Positions 54,966 to 63,922 of a stretch of DNA of 64,000 nt are shown one piece after another (the first letter of the stretch is position 1; each line of letters starts with the position of its first letter). A program made the translations under genes and the position numbers. The stretch comes from Belliella pelovolcani (GTDB lineage Bacteria; Bacteroidota; Bacteroidia; Cytophagales; Cyclobacteriaceae): contig NZ_FTOP01000001.1 of NCBI RefSeq assembly GCF_900156785.1, forward strand, positions 62,001-126,000, read 5' to 3'. The notes below the pieces were generated by a model. That model ran no database searches, was not told the origin of the DNA, and saw only the letters and a program-made list of their open reading frames with translations.

Positions 54966-55271
54966 TTAAAACTGGTCAACTGTATTGGCATCAACTTTAT
55001 CATATTCGGTATGTGTGCCAATAAATTTGATAAATACCCACTGCCTTACATAACTAACCTGAACGATAAGCCGATATTTATTTCTTGCGATATTAAATAC
55101 CACCCTATTATTTTTGACTGGATCAGCATCAGGAAAGTCTTTGACTACATCCATTGACTTTTGCCAATCAGCTCCTTTTGTAATGGATATCCATGTTTCA
55201 AGACTGGCCTTCGCATCGGGATGCTTTTCATAGAATTTTACCAGATTTCTTAAAGCAATGATGTTTTTCAA
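54966..55271 (-). CDS. higB: HigB-type toxin (mRNA interferase)
   Basis: 101 aa of the HigB toxin family. NLVKFYEKHPDAKASLETWI at the N-terminus, KNNRVVFNIARNKYRLIV and QWVFIKFIGTHTEYDKVD (terminal His/Tyr region) match the RelE-like ribosome-dependent RNase. Toxin gene first, antitoxin second. Confidence 0.9.
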   Translation of the reverse strand: MKNIIALRNLVKFYEKHPDAKASLETWISITKGADWQKSMDVVKDFPDADPVKNNRVVFNIARNKYRLIVQVSYVRQWVFIKFIGTHTEYDKVDANTVDQF

Positions 55272-55302
55272 TGATTTATACTTTTACAACGGTTGAAGAT
55301 AT

Positions 55303-55331
55303 ATAAAAGTTTTCAATATGAAAACTTTTAT
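55303..55331. promoter_or_regulatory. Perfect palindromic operator of higBA
   Basis: ATAAAAGTTTTC (55303-55314) and GAAAACTTTTAT (55320-55331), perfect 12-bp arms with 5-nt spacer, 32 bp upstream of the higB start. Position and symmetry suit a HigA autoregulatory site. Confidence 0.7.
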
Positions 55332-55454
55332 CTGATTTAGATATGAAATTTAAGAATTCAGAAGAAAACTTTTCTTTTCAATAGAAATTAGGTCAAACTT
55401 GATAAATATCCAAAATCAATAAGTATTTTTAGGTACATCAAATAATTTTAAATA

Positions 55455-56498
55455 ATGAGATCAGCAATTCTAGTTTCCTCAACTGAAAGACTTGAAGGTT
55501 ATGAAATTGAAAAGTATTTTGAATTGATTTCTACAAATGTTGTCTTAGGTACAAACTTCTTTTCAGATATAGGAGCATCATTTACTGACTTTTTTGGAGG
55601 GAACTCCGAAATATATCAAAGCAAACTCGAAAAAATTTACAAAGTGGCTATTGATAAGTTGAAGAATAAAGCAGCAACTTTTAATGCTAATGGAATCATT
55701 GGAGTAAGAATAGATTTTGATGAGATTTCAGGGGGTGGTAAATCGATGTTTATGATTTCTGTATGTGGTACTGCCGTGAAATTGAAACTTTTAAAGAAAG
55801 TTGATTTAATAAAGGAGAATAATTCGTCTTTTACATCAGATGAACTTGATGTTATGTCTAGAAAGATTGCCATCAAACTAAAAGTAGATCAAAATCAAAC
55901 TCTAAGTAGCAGTGACTGGGAATTTTTAATTGAGAATTCATTAGAAGATCTTATTCCAAATTTGGTGGAATCATATTTTAAACTGGTTAAGGATTATCCA
56001 TACTCAGACCAATTAAAAATTTATAAAGGTTATCTAACTGTATTGCTGAGACAGAGCACTCCAGAATTAGTTGAGAATACACTTTATGGAATGTATGCTT
56101 CAAACCCTGAAATTATTTCACAATTAATTGTTGAATGTGAGGTGTTTTCCCCTTCCTTAACGATAGATTTAATTGAATCAGGAAAAATACATTATGCTAT
56201 AGCAATTCTTGAAGCCAAAAAGAGTTTTTATACAGCTGATGATTATACTAAAATGGTAAATATTTTGAATCTACTAACCACTTTACCTGATACTGGCAAA
56301 ATTGATGCAGTAAAAGGAATGTTGGGTTCGAAAGAAAAATTCATTTGTGACAAAGGTCATCAAAGCCCACCGGATTTAGTTTATTGCACTGAATGCGGTC
56401 GTAACATAAAAGGTGTTACCAAAGGAGAAGAAATAGCCATAAATCAATTCTCAATGAAAATTGAGGCTTTAGAGGAGTTATTCAAAACTAAAACCTAG
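55455..56498 (+). CDS. YbjQ-domain protein with C-terminal zinc ribbon
   Basis: 347 aa. N-terminal ~115 residues are a YbjQ/DUF74 domain (TERLEGYEIEKYFELIS, NVVLGTNFFSDIGASF, NANGIIGVRIDF, SVCGTAVKL). A helical middle follows, then a single zinc ribbon near residues 299-318 (CDKGHQSPPDLVYCTECG) with one CxxC. The domain combination is unusual. AT-rich island gene. Function unknown. Confidence 0.78.
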   Translation: MRSAILVSSTERLEGYEIEKYFELISTNVVLGTNFFSDIGASFTDFFGGNSEIYQSKLEKIYKVAIDKLKNKAATFNANGIIGVRIDFDEISGGGKSMFMISVCGTAVKLKLLKKVDLIKENNSSFTSDELDVMSRKIAIKLKVDQNQTLSSSDWEFLIENSLEDLIPNLVESYFKLVKDYPYSDQLKIYKGYLTVLLRQSTPELVENTLYGMYASNPEIISQLIVECEVFSPSLTIDLIESGKIHYAIAILEAKKSFYTADDYTKMVNILNLLTTLPDTGKIDAVKGMLGSKEKFICDKGHQSPPDLVYCTECGRNIKGVTKGEEIAINQFSMKIEALEELFKTKT

Positions 56499-56585
56499 TG
56501 GTTATACTTTTACATGATTTTATTCATTTAATTGGATTGGATTGGATTTAATAATTCACATCAATATTACATAGTAATCATACGA

Positions 56586-57908
56586 TTATTTTACAGCCAA
56601 TTCTTTTGAAAGATTGAATATTGAAACTTGATTTTCAGCAGGATATGCAGAACCTTTAATTCTAGATCTAATTATTCCTTTGTAACCTATAATCCTGAGT
56701 AAAAGAACCTCTAAATAAAATATTCCAGTATTCAGTAAAGGCCATGTTTTACCTTTGAGTTTTTCCAAATCTTTCTTTTTAGATTCTGAATAATGAACAT
56801 ATGCATTTCTTATTAAAGGAAATACATAGGCAAAATCTTCAGACTTATTTAGATCGAATTCTTTGAAAGTTTTTCTGTATTCCTTAGGGAATTCTGTTGA
56901 TAAACTGAAATGAAAGAGAAGACTTCTAATTTTATTACTTGCGTAATTTTTTTCTTTGTCAGATTCACCAAAAGCTTTAATTTCTCCTTTCTCTAAAACT
57001 AGCCAACTATATAGAGTTTCAAAGCTGTTTTGTAAAAAAATGATCGAGCCGTTAGTGTAACCAGAGTTATTTAAAGCTTCTAAATACCAATGGATCACAA
57101 AATCCATTTTTTCAAAATCACTTTCAGTTTCCGTGACATTTAAAAATTTATTCCATAGTGAGCAAAATTCATCATCAAAGCGGAAAGGTAACCAGGATTG
57201 AACATATTTATGATGATCAGTAATGTATGGTGAATAGTCTTCCCAAATTATTTTTTCATCACTTGAATATGCTTTCAGAAATAGTGGTGCAACTCTCCTA
57301 CCATTTAAAAAAGATAAAAATATTTTAAGCCTCTTAACAATGAAATTGACTCTATTTAGTGGAGTGACTTTGTTGAACTTTATCCTGCAATTGTTAGAGA
57401 TAATATAACCTCCTTCGCTCTTAATTGCTTTTTTGCTTTTTTCATCAAGAATGTTTTGAATCTCTATTGAGTGATCAGTAGAAATAAAACTTATATGTCC
57501 TAACCTTGAACCTTTAGGACTTTTCTGGTATGATAACCCAAAATATTCTCTAAAATTAACTAGATTAAAGTCTATGTATTTTATCTTTTTCTTACTTTGA
57601 GTAAAAATTAATTTTTCATTAATGCTTCCTTTAATGTTAATAGTTTCGCCATAAAATTTATTTTCTATAAAAAATTTCACCTTTTTGTTTTGACTCCCAA
57701 TTGTAATTGATATTTCATTTTTATCAAATATTGCCTTCAAATCAGAGCAATCAAGGATTTCAAATCTTAATTGATGCCTTGGAACCCATTTGACAAAGAT
57801 TTTTCCATTAAAAAGATGAGTACCAAAATGAAATTCTCCTTGGTATATCAATATTTCTTGATTTGGGTATTCCATAATTATGGTAGAAACTATTCCTTTC
57901 TTTCTCAC
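56586..57908 (-). CDS. ApeA-like protein with C-terminal HEPN domain
   Basis: 440 aa. N-terminal ~170 residues are beta-rich, like the ApeA N-terminal domain; the C-terminal part is helical with FLQNSFETLYSWLVLE and R-NAYV-H near residue 365, fitting the HEPN RNase motif Rx4H. The overall architecture suits ApeA anti-phage proteins, which cleave RNA and abort infection. GTG 57906-57908 overlaps the IIG stop by 4 bp (GTGA), indicating translational coupling; ATG 57875 is the alternative start. Confidence 0.65.
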   Translation of the reverse strand: MRKKGIVSTIIMEYPNQEILIYQGEFHFGTHLFNGKIFVKWVPRHQLRFEILDCSDLKAIFDKNEISITIGSQNKKVKFFIENKFYGETINIKGSINEKLIFTQSKKKIKYIDFNLVNFREYFGLSYQKSPKGSRLGHISFISTDHSIEIQNILDEKSKKAIKSEGGYIISNNCRIKFNKVTPLNRVNFIVKRLKIFLSFLNGRRVAPLFLKAYSSDEKIIWEDYSPYITDHHKYVQSWLPFRFDDEFCSLWNKFLNVTETESDFEKMDFVIHWYLEALNNSGYTNGSIIFLQNSFETLYSWLVLEKGEIKAFGESDKEKNYASNKIRSLLFHFSLSTEFPKEYRKTFKEFDLNKSEDFAYVFPLIRNAYVHYSESKKKDLEKLKGKTWPLLNTGIFYLEVLLLRIIGYKGIIRSRIKGSAYPAENQVSIFNLSKELAVK

Positions 57909-60900
57909 CCATCACCCCCTTCCACAATCCTAATCTCCTCCTCCGTCAACCCATAAAGTTCATAAACCAATTGATCGATTTGGCTTTCTAGATATGTTGT
58001 ATTTAAAGAAGGCGCTTCTTTTTTATTTGATAGAATTGTATTTACTAGTTCAGTAATTTGTTCACGTATCGATTCATTTCCAGTAGCTATTGGGATTTGA
58101 CTGAAATACTTCCAAATAAGTTGATAACCATTTTGAATAGCTGTGCAATATTTTGAAATAAGCCACCAACCTATTCTTGAATTTAATATCCCTAGTAGTA
58201 CTTTGTCATTAGTAGGTAGAATCCACATTGAATTATTACAGTACAAATTTTCTTCATCATAAATGAAACATGGTTTTACTTGAAATACCTGATACATAAT
58301 TTTCGGCTTCTCAAACTCTTTCCAATAAGCAATCGAATCTTGTGTCTCAAACCATTTTCCAGATGTCTTTTTTCTTGAGCCCTTTAATCCACTTTGTTCT
58401 AGACGCTCAATCCCAAAGCCCTCTAAGTGTTTCTTAATTCCTTGAAATTCTTCAATGTCTATTTTTAAACTAGGAAATGTTCCGATTAAATATGAATTGT
58501 CAGACCTGGAATACCAAGGCTTGACATCTCTTCCTCGAAGTAATGGTTTTATGAGATCAATTGATCTTGGATCTAATTCAAAAATATACTGTTTCTTTAC
58601 TTCATCAATAAAAAATGCTTCTGATAGACCTGTTTTTATACCATAGTTCGCTTCACCGTTAAGAAATTCATATAATGGTTTGCTTACTTTTTTAATCTTT
58701 ACCAATAAGTTTTGGTCCTCAGCATTACTTATAACCCATGTTTCATCTGATAGTGTTTCTTGATTTATCTCTCCTTTTTTCGTAACCACATAACTTGCGA
58801 ATCCATCTGGGAAATCAAGAGTTGAAATCGGTACTGATGTAAAGGAACTGGCGGAAGCTGATTTTTTAGCCGTTAAAATGCAAGGGTAGGTAGTGGCTTC
58901 TTCAAATACTTGTAAATCTCCAAAGTCCAATATTTCTACCAAATCATTTTGAAGTAGAAAATTTCGTGCTGCTTTTCCGTATCCTGCTTGCATAAATTTA
59001 TTAGGCATGATATAGTTGATAAAACCATTTTCCTTTAAAATTGAAAAACCTCTCTCAATGAAGAAAACATAAATATCAGCAGTGCCTGAATAAGTTGAAA
59101 AAACTGATTTAAATAATGCTTTAAATTCTTTCAATTCCTCCTGCCTAATATACGGCGGATTCCCAATCACCACATCAAAGCCCACAAAATCCCCTGATTC
59201 ATTCAATACCTCCGGAAACTCAAACCTCCATTCAAAGGCATTTTCATAGATCTTGTTGTTTTTGATCTCCTCGATCTCGGTGGAGAGCTTTTCCAGCTCG
59301 GCTTCTATCTTTTCTACTTTCTTTTTCCTGTCCTTTTTCTCCTTAGCAGATACCTCAAATAGTCCAGTTTGCATGGTGAGGTTATAGAGCTCTCCACCAA
59401 GTTTAGCCTTACGCTTGATCTTGGGATCATTATTGGCTATCTCAGAGCGAAAGTCAGACTTGATCTCTGCGATCAGTCGCTCCATTTCTCGCTTTTCCTG
59501 TTTGTTTTGGGCATTTCGATAAGTAGTCACCGCCATGCGATAGCTGTCTATCGAGAACTTACTTTTCTTCAGTGCCTCACTCAGATCAGCATCGATAGCA
59601 AATCGGCTTACAAGGGAATTCCCACATTTGATATTGATATCGATGTTTGGCAGGGTTTCCAATGCTCTAAGACCTGTCAGGTTTTCAAAACCTGACAGGT
59701 CTTGCTTGTAGTAAGCATTCTTCAGCAACTCAATCCATAACCTCAATCGGCAAATCTTCACCGAATTGGGATTGATATCTACGCCAAATAGACAATTTTC
59801 GATGATCGTCTGCTTTTCATGAAACAGGGTTTCTTGGATACGTTGGCTTTCTTTATTGGATGGATTGTATTCAAAGAGTTCTCCCTCTTCGTCAGTCACG
59901 ATCAGTTCATCATTGACTACTTCTACTTGATACTCTTTCAACCGCTTGCCATCCCGATCTTGCAGAATTTTCAAGTCGTTTTTTACCGCAATCATTTCAT
60001 TGAGTGCAGATACTAAAAAGTGTCCAGAACCTACAGCAGGATCACAGATTTTGATGCTGTTGACGATTTCATTGGCTTGTTTCCGATCTTCTATTTGATC
60101 ATATATCTCGTCCAGACTTTGCGAAAGCTCTGAACTCTCGGATAGCTTAAATCCTGCTTCTTTGAACTTCTGTACCACAGCCCTTCGGATGGTCTCCCGA
60201 CACATGTACATGGTGATAAAACCAGGGGTGAAGAATGATCCATCTTTGTAGCCATTGATTTTCTCGAAGATCAGGCCAAGAACAGAAGCATTGATCAGGG
60301 TCTTGTTGTCCTCTTGAATATCTTCCGAACCTTCGGAACTGAAATCATAAGCATTCAAGAATTCAAACAGATACTCCAAGGTGGAGAGGTTCCCTGTTCT
60401 CTTTTTCCCCTGTTCGTTTTTCAGTACCGTGGAAGAAATGATTGGCACTGTCTTTTCATCTCTCAGATTGGAGATAAATAGCGTATCATGCTCCATATCT
60501 GTTGGCTCAAAGAGTGAGCTGTTCAGATAAGGCACATTTCCAAAAACCTTGATTATCTCCTCGGACCTGTCTTCATATTTTCTGGCCAAGACCTTAAAAA
60601 ACAAACTATTCAGGTCATCGTAATTTTTGATCTTATCCAGGTTCAGGAAGGAATAGGATTTATCACCCTTATGGTAAGTGATCAGCTGTGCTTCCAGTAG
60701 TTTCAGGAATAGTATTCTATTCACCCATGTGATGCTCAGCTCAAGGGCTACATTGAAGAGCCTTTCATCAATAGTATTGCCATATTGACTTGGTCTTTCC
60801 AGTCGGCTGATCTTATCCAAGCTATCCAGTTCTACAATGGCATTTTCCAAAATAGAACCCGCATGCCTTTCACCAGACTTGTTTCTTCCGATCAGCTTTT

Positions 60901-61726
60901 TACCACCTTCCTTGGTTTCACTCAGCCCTATGATGTGCAGGAGTTCGCTGTAGAATCGCTTATCAAGGCTGTTGCTATCATTGGTAAAAGGAAGCTTCAG
61001 CATATGCTCAGGAGAAAGCAACTTAAAGAGCGCTATCAGCTTGACATCATCCTTTTTATCTGCATTGCGAAGGGGTTTGTCGTATGTCCTAAGGTCAAAA
61101 TAAGTAAACGCCAGCTCCCCTTCCAGTTTATCGATCTCACGAGCTGCGATTTCTTTATAGAAAAAATCAGTAGTCGTTCCAGATAAACTTCCTGATTCAA
61201 AAGCCTTGAAATCTTTCACCAGGTTCTTATTTTGTGCAAAAGCCTTTTCAAATACCGATGCATCAAACACAAACCATTCATAGATATTGGTCACCACTAG
61301 GTGCTTAATTTCCAGATTGTTTTGAGTAATACGCTCTCTCAAGAAGTATAATACCAGTTCCTGAAAAGATTTGACATTGAGGCTTTTGATGGATTTGGCT
61401 TCTGGGGAAAGAGAAAGCATTTCAGCCTTATTTGAAGGCCTTTTGGTTTCTAATATTACCCCTACTGGGCTTTTTCCATCTTTTCCAATATGGATTACCA
61501 AATCATTTTCCTTTTTTGTGTTTATGAAATAATCTGGCTCATAAAATGTTCTCTTAAGAAAATCTGAAACTAAATTTTTTAAATGTTCTTCTCTCTCACT
61601 TTCATTGATCTGATCCAGCAATTGAACCAAATTATCCTTAAATACCTCAATCTGGGTTCTTACAGGTTTTACTTTTAAAAATGCCTTATTTAATGCCTGT
61701 CTTGGTTTAAGAAATTTGTGGTTCAT
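57905..61726 (-). CDS. Type IIG restriction-modification enzyme (Eco57I-like)
   Basis: 1273 aa. N-terminal PD-(D/E)xK nuclease region around residues 75-95 (DYFINTKKENDLVI...VILETKRP). Methylase motif I DPAVGSGHF near 562 and motif IV DVVIGNPPYIR near 856 make it an adenine N6-methyltransferase; the C-terminal ~400 residues form the TaqI-like specificity domain. ATG 61724-61726 is preferred because MNHKFLKPRQALNKAF matches the usual family start. Composition changes sharply near 59150: GC about 40-50% to the right (N-terminal part) and about 23-28% to the left, suggesting exchange of the specificity region. A perfect palindrome lies inside at 59669. Confidence 0.93.
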   Translation of the reverse strand: MNHKFLKPRQALNKAFLKVKPVRTQIEVFKDNLVQLLDQINESEREEHLKNLVSDFLKRTFYEPDYFINTKKENDLVIHIGKDGKSPVGVILETKRPSNKAEMLSLSPEAKSIKSLNVKSFQELVLYFLRERITQNNLEIKHLVVTNIYEWFVFDASVFEKAFAQNKNLVKDFKAFESGSLSGTTTDFFYKEIAAREIDKLEGELAFTYFDLRTYDKPLRNADKKDDVKLIALFKLLSPEHMLKLPFTNDSNSLDKRFYSELLHIIGLSETKEGGKKLIGRNKSGERHAGSILENAIVELDSLDKISRLERPSQYGNTIDERLFNVALELSITWVNRILFLKLLEAQLITYHKGDKSYSFLNLDKIKNYDDLNSLFFKVLARKYEDRSEEIIKVFGNVPYLNSSLFEPTDMEHDTLFISNLRDEKTVPIISSTVLKNEQGKKRTGNLSTLEYLFEFLNAYDFSSEGSEDIQEDNKTLINASVLGLIFEKINGYKDGSFFTPGFITMYMCRETIRRAVVQKFKEAGFKLSESSELSQSLDEIYDQIEDRKQANEIVNSIKICDPAVGSGHFLVSALNEMIAVKNDLKILQDRDGKRLKEYQVEVVNDELIVTDEEGELFEYNPSNKESQRIQETLFHEKQTIIENCLFGVDINPNSVKICRLRLWIELLKNAYYKQDLSGFENLTGLRALETLPNIDINIKCGNSLVSRFAIDADLSEALKKSKFSIDSYRMAVTTYRNAQNKQEKREMERLIAEIKSDFRSEIANNDPKIKRKAKLGGELYNLTMQTGLFEVSAKEKKDRKKKVEKIEAELEKLSTEIEEIKNNKIYENAFEWRFEFPEVLNESGDFVGFDVVIGNPPYIRQEELKEFKALFKSVFSTYSGTADIYVFFIERGFSILKENGFINYIMPNKFMQAGYGKAARNFLLQNDLVEILDFGDLQVFEEATTYPCILTAKKSASASSFTSVPISTLDFPDGFASYVVTKKGEINQETLSDETWVISNAEDQNLLVKIKKVSKPLYEFLNGEANYGIKTGLSEAFFIDEVKKQYIFELDPRSIDLIKPLLRGRDVKPWYSRSDNSYLIGTFPSLKIDIEEFQGIKKHLEGFGIERLEQSGLKGSRKKTSGKWFETQDSIAYWKEFEKPKIMYQVFQVKPCFIYDEENLYCNNSMWILPTNDKVLLGILNSRIGWWLISKYCTAIQNGYQLIWKYFSQIPIATGNESIREQITELVNTILSNKKEAPSLNTTYLESQIDQLVYELYGLTEEEIRIVEGGDG
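59669..59703. repeat. Perfect 35-bp palindrome inside the IIG methylase gene
   Basis: AAGACCTGTCAGGTTTT (59669-59685) and its exact inverse AAAACCTGACAGGTCTT (59687-59703) around one base. It is translated as QDLSGFENLTGLRAL between AYYK and LETLPNIDINIKCGNSL, where related enzymes have a short linker. Related to the intergenic ACCTTTGAGGT-type palindromes. Confidence 0.8.
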
Positions 61727-61917
61727 TCTCCCTGCTTTGTTATTGAAAAATTCCAACAACCAATTTGCTTGTTTTTAGTGGGATTTGCAATAAAACGAAC
61801 CCAGTACTTTAGTTTTTTGAGCTAATTTGACAGTTTTTGACTCAAATTAAAACTTGAGCTAATGTAAAATCCAATTAAAAACATTTAATAATTGAATTTT
61901 GGCAATTGGTAAAAATT

Positions 61918-62412
61918 TTAGTCTTCAATATTGATAGCCAAACCAATTACTTGAATTCCTGGAACACTTGATCTTCCATCGACACTGCTTTTGGAAATAT
62001 TTCTTATTTCAAGCTTGATAATGCTATTAGCATCAGAACCTTTTGCTTGATAGATAATTTCCTCAAATAGATCGTTGATCTCGCAACCTTTAAAATTAAA
62101 ATCTTTTATTTTATCAAATGAAGTACTTTTACTACCATAAAGATCATCATATCCTGAGTTGGAAGACTTGGACTTTTTTATTTTAACATCTTCTTTTGGT
62201 ACATAGCCTTGATAACAATCTACTATCACAATAGAAGCGGATTTGTAATTCCTAGAAATATCTCCCGTTGTGACGAACATACCCTCTTTTTCAAAAATAC
62301 TTAAATCTATTACTGCTGCGTCAAAAGAGTATTTATCTAAAATGGCACAACTATTAAAAAATAAGAATAACGACATTTTCGAAAGAATTTTGATTTGCTT
62401 TCTAAACTGCAT
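61918..62412 (-). CDS. Predicted lipoprotein of unknown function
   Basis: 164 aa from ATG 62410-62412, which gives MQFRKQIKILSKMSLFLFFNSC, a lipoprotein signal with lipobox cysteine. The C-terminal part (LFEEIIYQAKGSDANSIIKLEIRN...GIQVIGLAI) loosely resembles the YbjQ fold of the 55455 gene. A longer start at 62559 would run through the 62464 palindrome. Low similarity to anything I recognise. Confidence 0.6.
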   Translation of the reverse strand: MQFRKQIKILSKMSLFLFFNSCAILDKYSFDAAVIDLSIFEKEGMFVTTGDISRNYKSASIVIVDCYQGYVPKEDVKIKKSKSSNSGYDDLYGSKSTSFDKIKDFNFKGCEINDLFEEIIYQAKGSDANSIIKLEIRNISKSSVDGRSSVPGIQVIGLAINIED

Positions 62413-62463
62413 GGCTTTTTTGTTTATATGGAAATTTAAAACTAGGCACATTATAGTTTGAAT

Positions 62464-62490
62464 AAAATACCCACAACAGGGTATTTTTGA
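62464..62490. promoter_or_regulatory. TACCC-N6-GGGTA palindrome, copy 2
   Basis: TACCCACAACAGGGTATTTT at 62469-62488, about 55 bp upstream of the lipoprotein start on the minus strand; near-identical to copy 1 at 50499-50518. Confidence 0.5.
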
Positions 62491-62610
62491 GAGAGTAGAA
62501 GCCTTCATTGGATTAGTATTTAAATACTCATTGATTTTAATAAAATCTAATTTTGCCAATAAAAATATTTTGATGATATTATTAACTTATAAATGTTAAT
62601 AATATAGACA

Positions 62611-62868
62611 ATGGATGTTTTTGAGATTTTAGCAGAACTGGAAAGGAGAGAAGAGCAGATTGAAATAAAGCTTAAAAAGATTCTACAGGCTAATTTAAAC
62701 CCTTTTCCTGGTGATAGAATACAAAAGGCAAAGCTGTTACTAAAACTGATCTATGAATTCAAGAAGCATATTCAGGCAGACGAGTTTATCCAAGCTGGAA
62801 TGAAAATGAGGGATTTGGAAATTGAAGGTTTGATGATTCTTGTAGAAAAATCACCTTCTTTGAAATGA
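62611..62868 (+). CDS. Small helical protein of unknown function
   Basis: 85 aa, predicted alpha-helical and highly charged (AELERREEQIEIKLKKIL; AKLLLKLIYEFKKHIQ). ATG preceded by AT-rich DNA. No signal peptide. It may be a DNA- or protein-binding accessory factor of the island. Moderate support from regular coding pattern only. Confidence 0.5.
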   Translation: MDVFEILAELERREEQIEIKLKKILQANLNPFPGDRIQKAKLLLKLIYEFKKHIQADEFIQAGMKMRDLEIEGLMILVEKSPSLK

Positions 62869-63008
62869 TATTCATTAAAAAGAAAAAAGAGGTTCAGTTA
62901 TTTTTGATATAGAATCATAAAGTTTATCATAGACCAGAATCAATTGATCACAATTGGGCAATGTGCTTCTGAATATTACTAGTCAAATTAAAGTCCTTAA
63001 TTTACAAC

Positions 63009-63284
63009 TTAAATTTTATCTTCTTTTGATTCAATATAATTTTCCGCATAGATCGTTCTACTGTAGCTTCCAATATTATAGTTTATGCTTTCAGCAAGTT
63101 CTAATAAATGACTTGGATTGATTTCATATAGATCACCGAGCTTTGCAGCCTGTAAAATATCTAATTTCCTGATACCATTTTCTATCTCCAAATATTCTGA
63201 ATCAGTAAGGTCTGCTTTGGCAGCCACCAAGTCAATATCATACTTAAACTCTTCACGTAATTTTTTTAAAAGTGTATATTTCAT
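63009..63284 (-). CDS. Small HTH-like regulator with INYN motif
   Basis: 91 aa, degenerate XRE-type helices (LLKKLREEFKYDIDLVAAKADL; IENGIRKLDILQAAKL) and C-terminal INYNIGSYSRTI. It shares this INYN.G.YSR.I motif with the next gene. Overlaps that gene by 4 bp (ATGA), so the two are translationally coupled. Confidence 0.7.
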   Translation of the reverse strand: MKYTLLKKLREEFKYDIDLVAAKADLTDSEYLEIENGIRKLDILQAAKLGDLYEINPSHLLELAESINYNIGSYSRTIYAENYIESKEDKI

Positions 63285-63706
63285 TGTATTGGTTTATCAA
63301 TTCTATTCATATTTTTAATTATCAAAAATAGCTCTTCTTTGTCTTTTTTTAAAGATTCTAATTCTTTAATTAAATTACCAATTTGGATATCTTTCTCCTT
63401 AATTATTCTTTCGTAAAATTCAGAATTATCATTTTTGCCTTCGTGGTATTTATTTGTCGATATAATGGACCTACTGTATTCACCTGTATTATAATTTATT
63501 ATTGGTAAATCTTCTGATAAAAAGTAATCAGGTTTGACATGGTAAAACTCTGCTAATTGTTGTATTCTCTCTAAGGTCAACTTAGTTTTTCCTGACTCTA
63601 AATTAGAATATGTTTTCTGATTAATATCCAAAACATTGGCCACATATTCTTGAGAGAAGTCTCTTGACTCTCTTAATATTCGAATAATTTTCTGTGCTTT
63701 GACCAT
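63281..63706 (-). CDS. XRE family transcriptional regulator
   Basis: 141 aa. HTH_3 domain: IIRILRESRDFSQEYVANVL, NQKTYSNLESGKTKLTLERI and LAEFYHVKPDYFLSED. It continues with INYNTGEYSRSI, a motif also in the neighbour, and a C-terminal coiled coil (EFYERIIKEKDIQIGNLIKEL). Start ATG 63706 suits the HTH; an ATG at 63733 adds nine residues. Confidence 0.85.
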   Translation of the reverse strand: MVKAQKIIRILRESRDFSQEYVANVLDINQKTYSNLESGKTKLTLERIQQLAEFYHVKPDYFLSEDLPIINYNTGEYSRSIISTNKYHEGKNDNSEFYERIIKEKDIQIGNLIKELESLKKDKEELFLIIKNMNRIDKPIQ

Positions 63707-63733
63707 ATTAGAAATATTTCGACTAAAATTCAC

Positions 63734-63922
63734 TGTTAAATACTCAATTAGTAAAATACTTAACTCTCTCTATCCAATTTTTTTTAAAAATTTGTACAAC
63801 ACTCTTCTAAGTTAAATATACTAAGTATTCTTCAAAACTAAAGCATATCAGCAAGATTAGTGGGGCTTAATTTATGCGGCTTTAAAATAAATAGAGATGG
63901 AGAAAATTTATAGGTAAACTTT
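63734..63922. promoter_or_regulatory. Divergent regulator intergenic region with TACT/AGTA sites
   Basis: TACT-CAATT-AGTA (63741-63753), ATACT (63756-63760) and the palindrome ATACT-A-AGTAT (63818-63828) recur between divergent XRE genes, suggesting operator sites. No ORF. Confidence 0.4.

Noticed and set aside
57905-61726. BREX PglX methyltransferase
   Set aside because: It has an N-terminal nuclease-like region and none of the other BREX genes are present; type IIG fits better.
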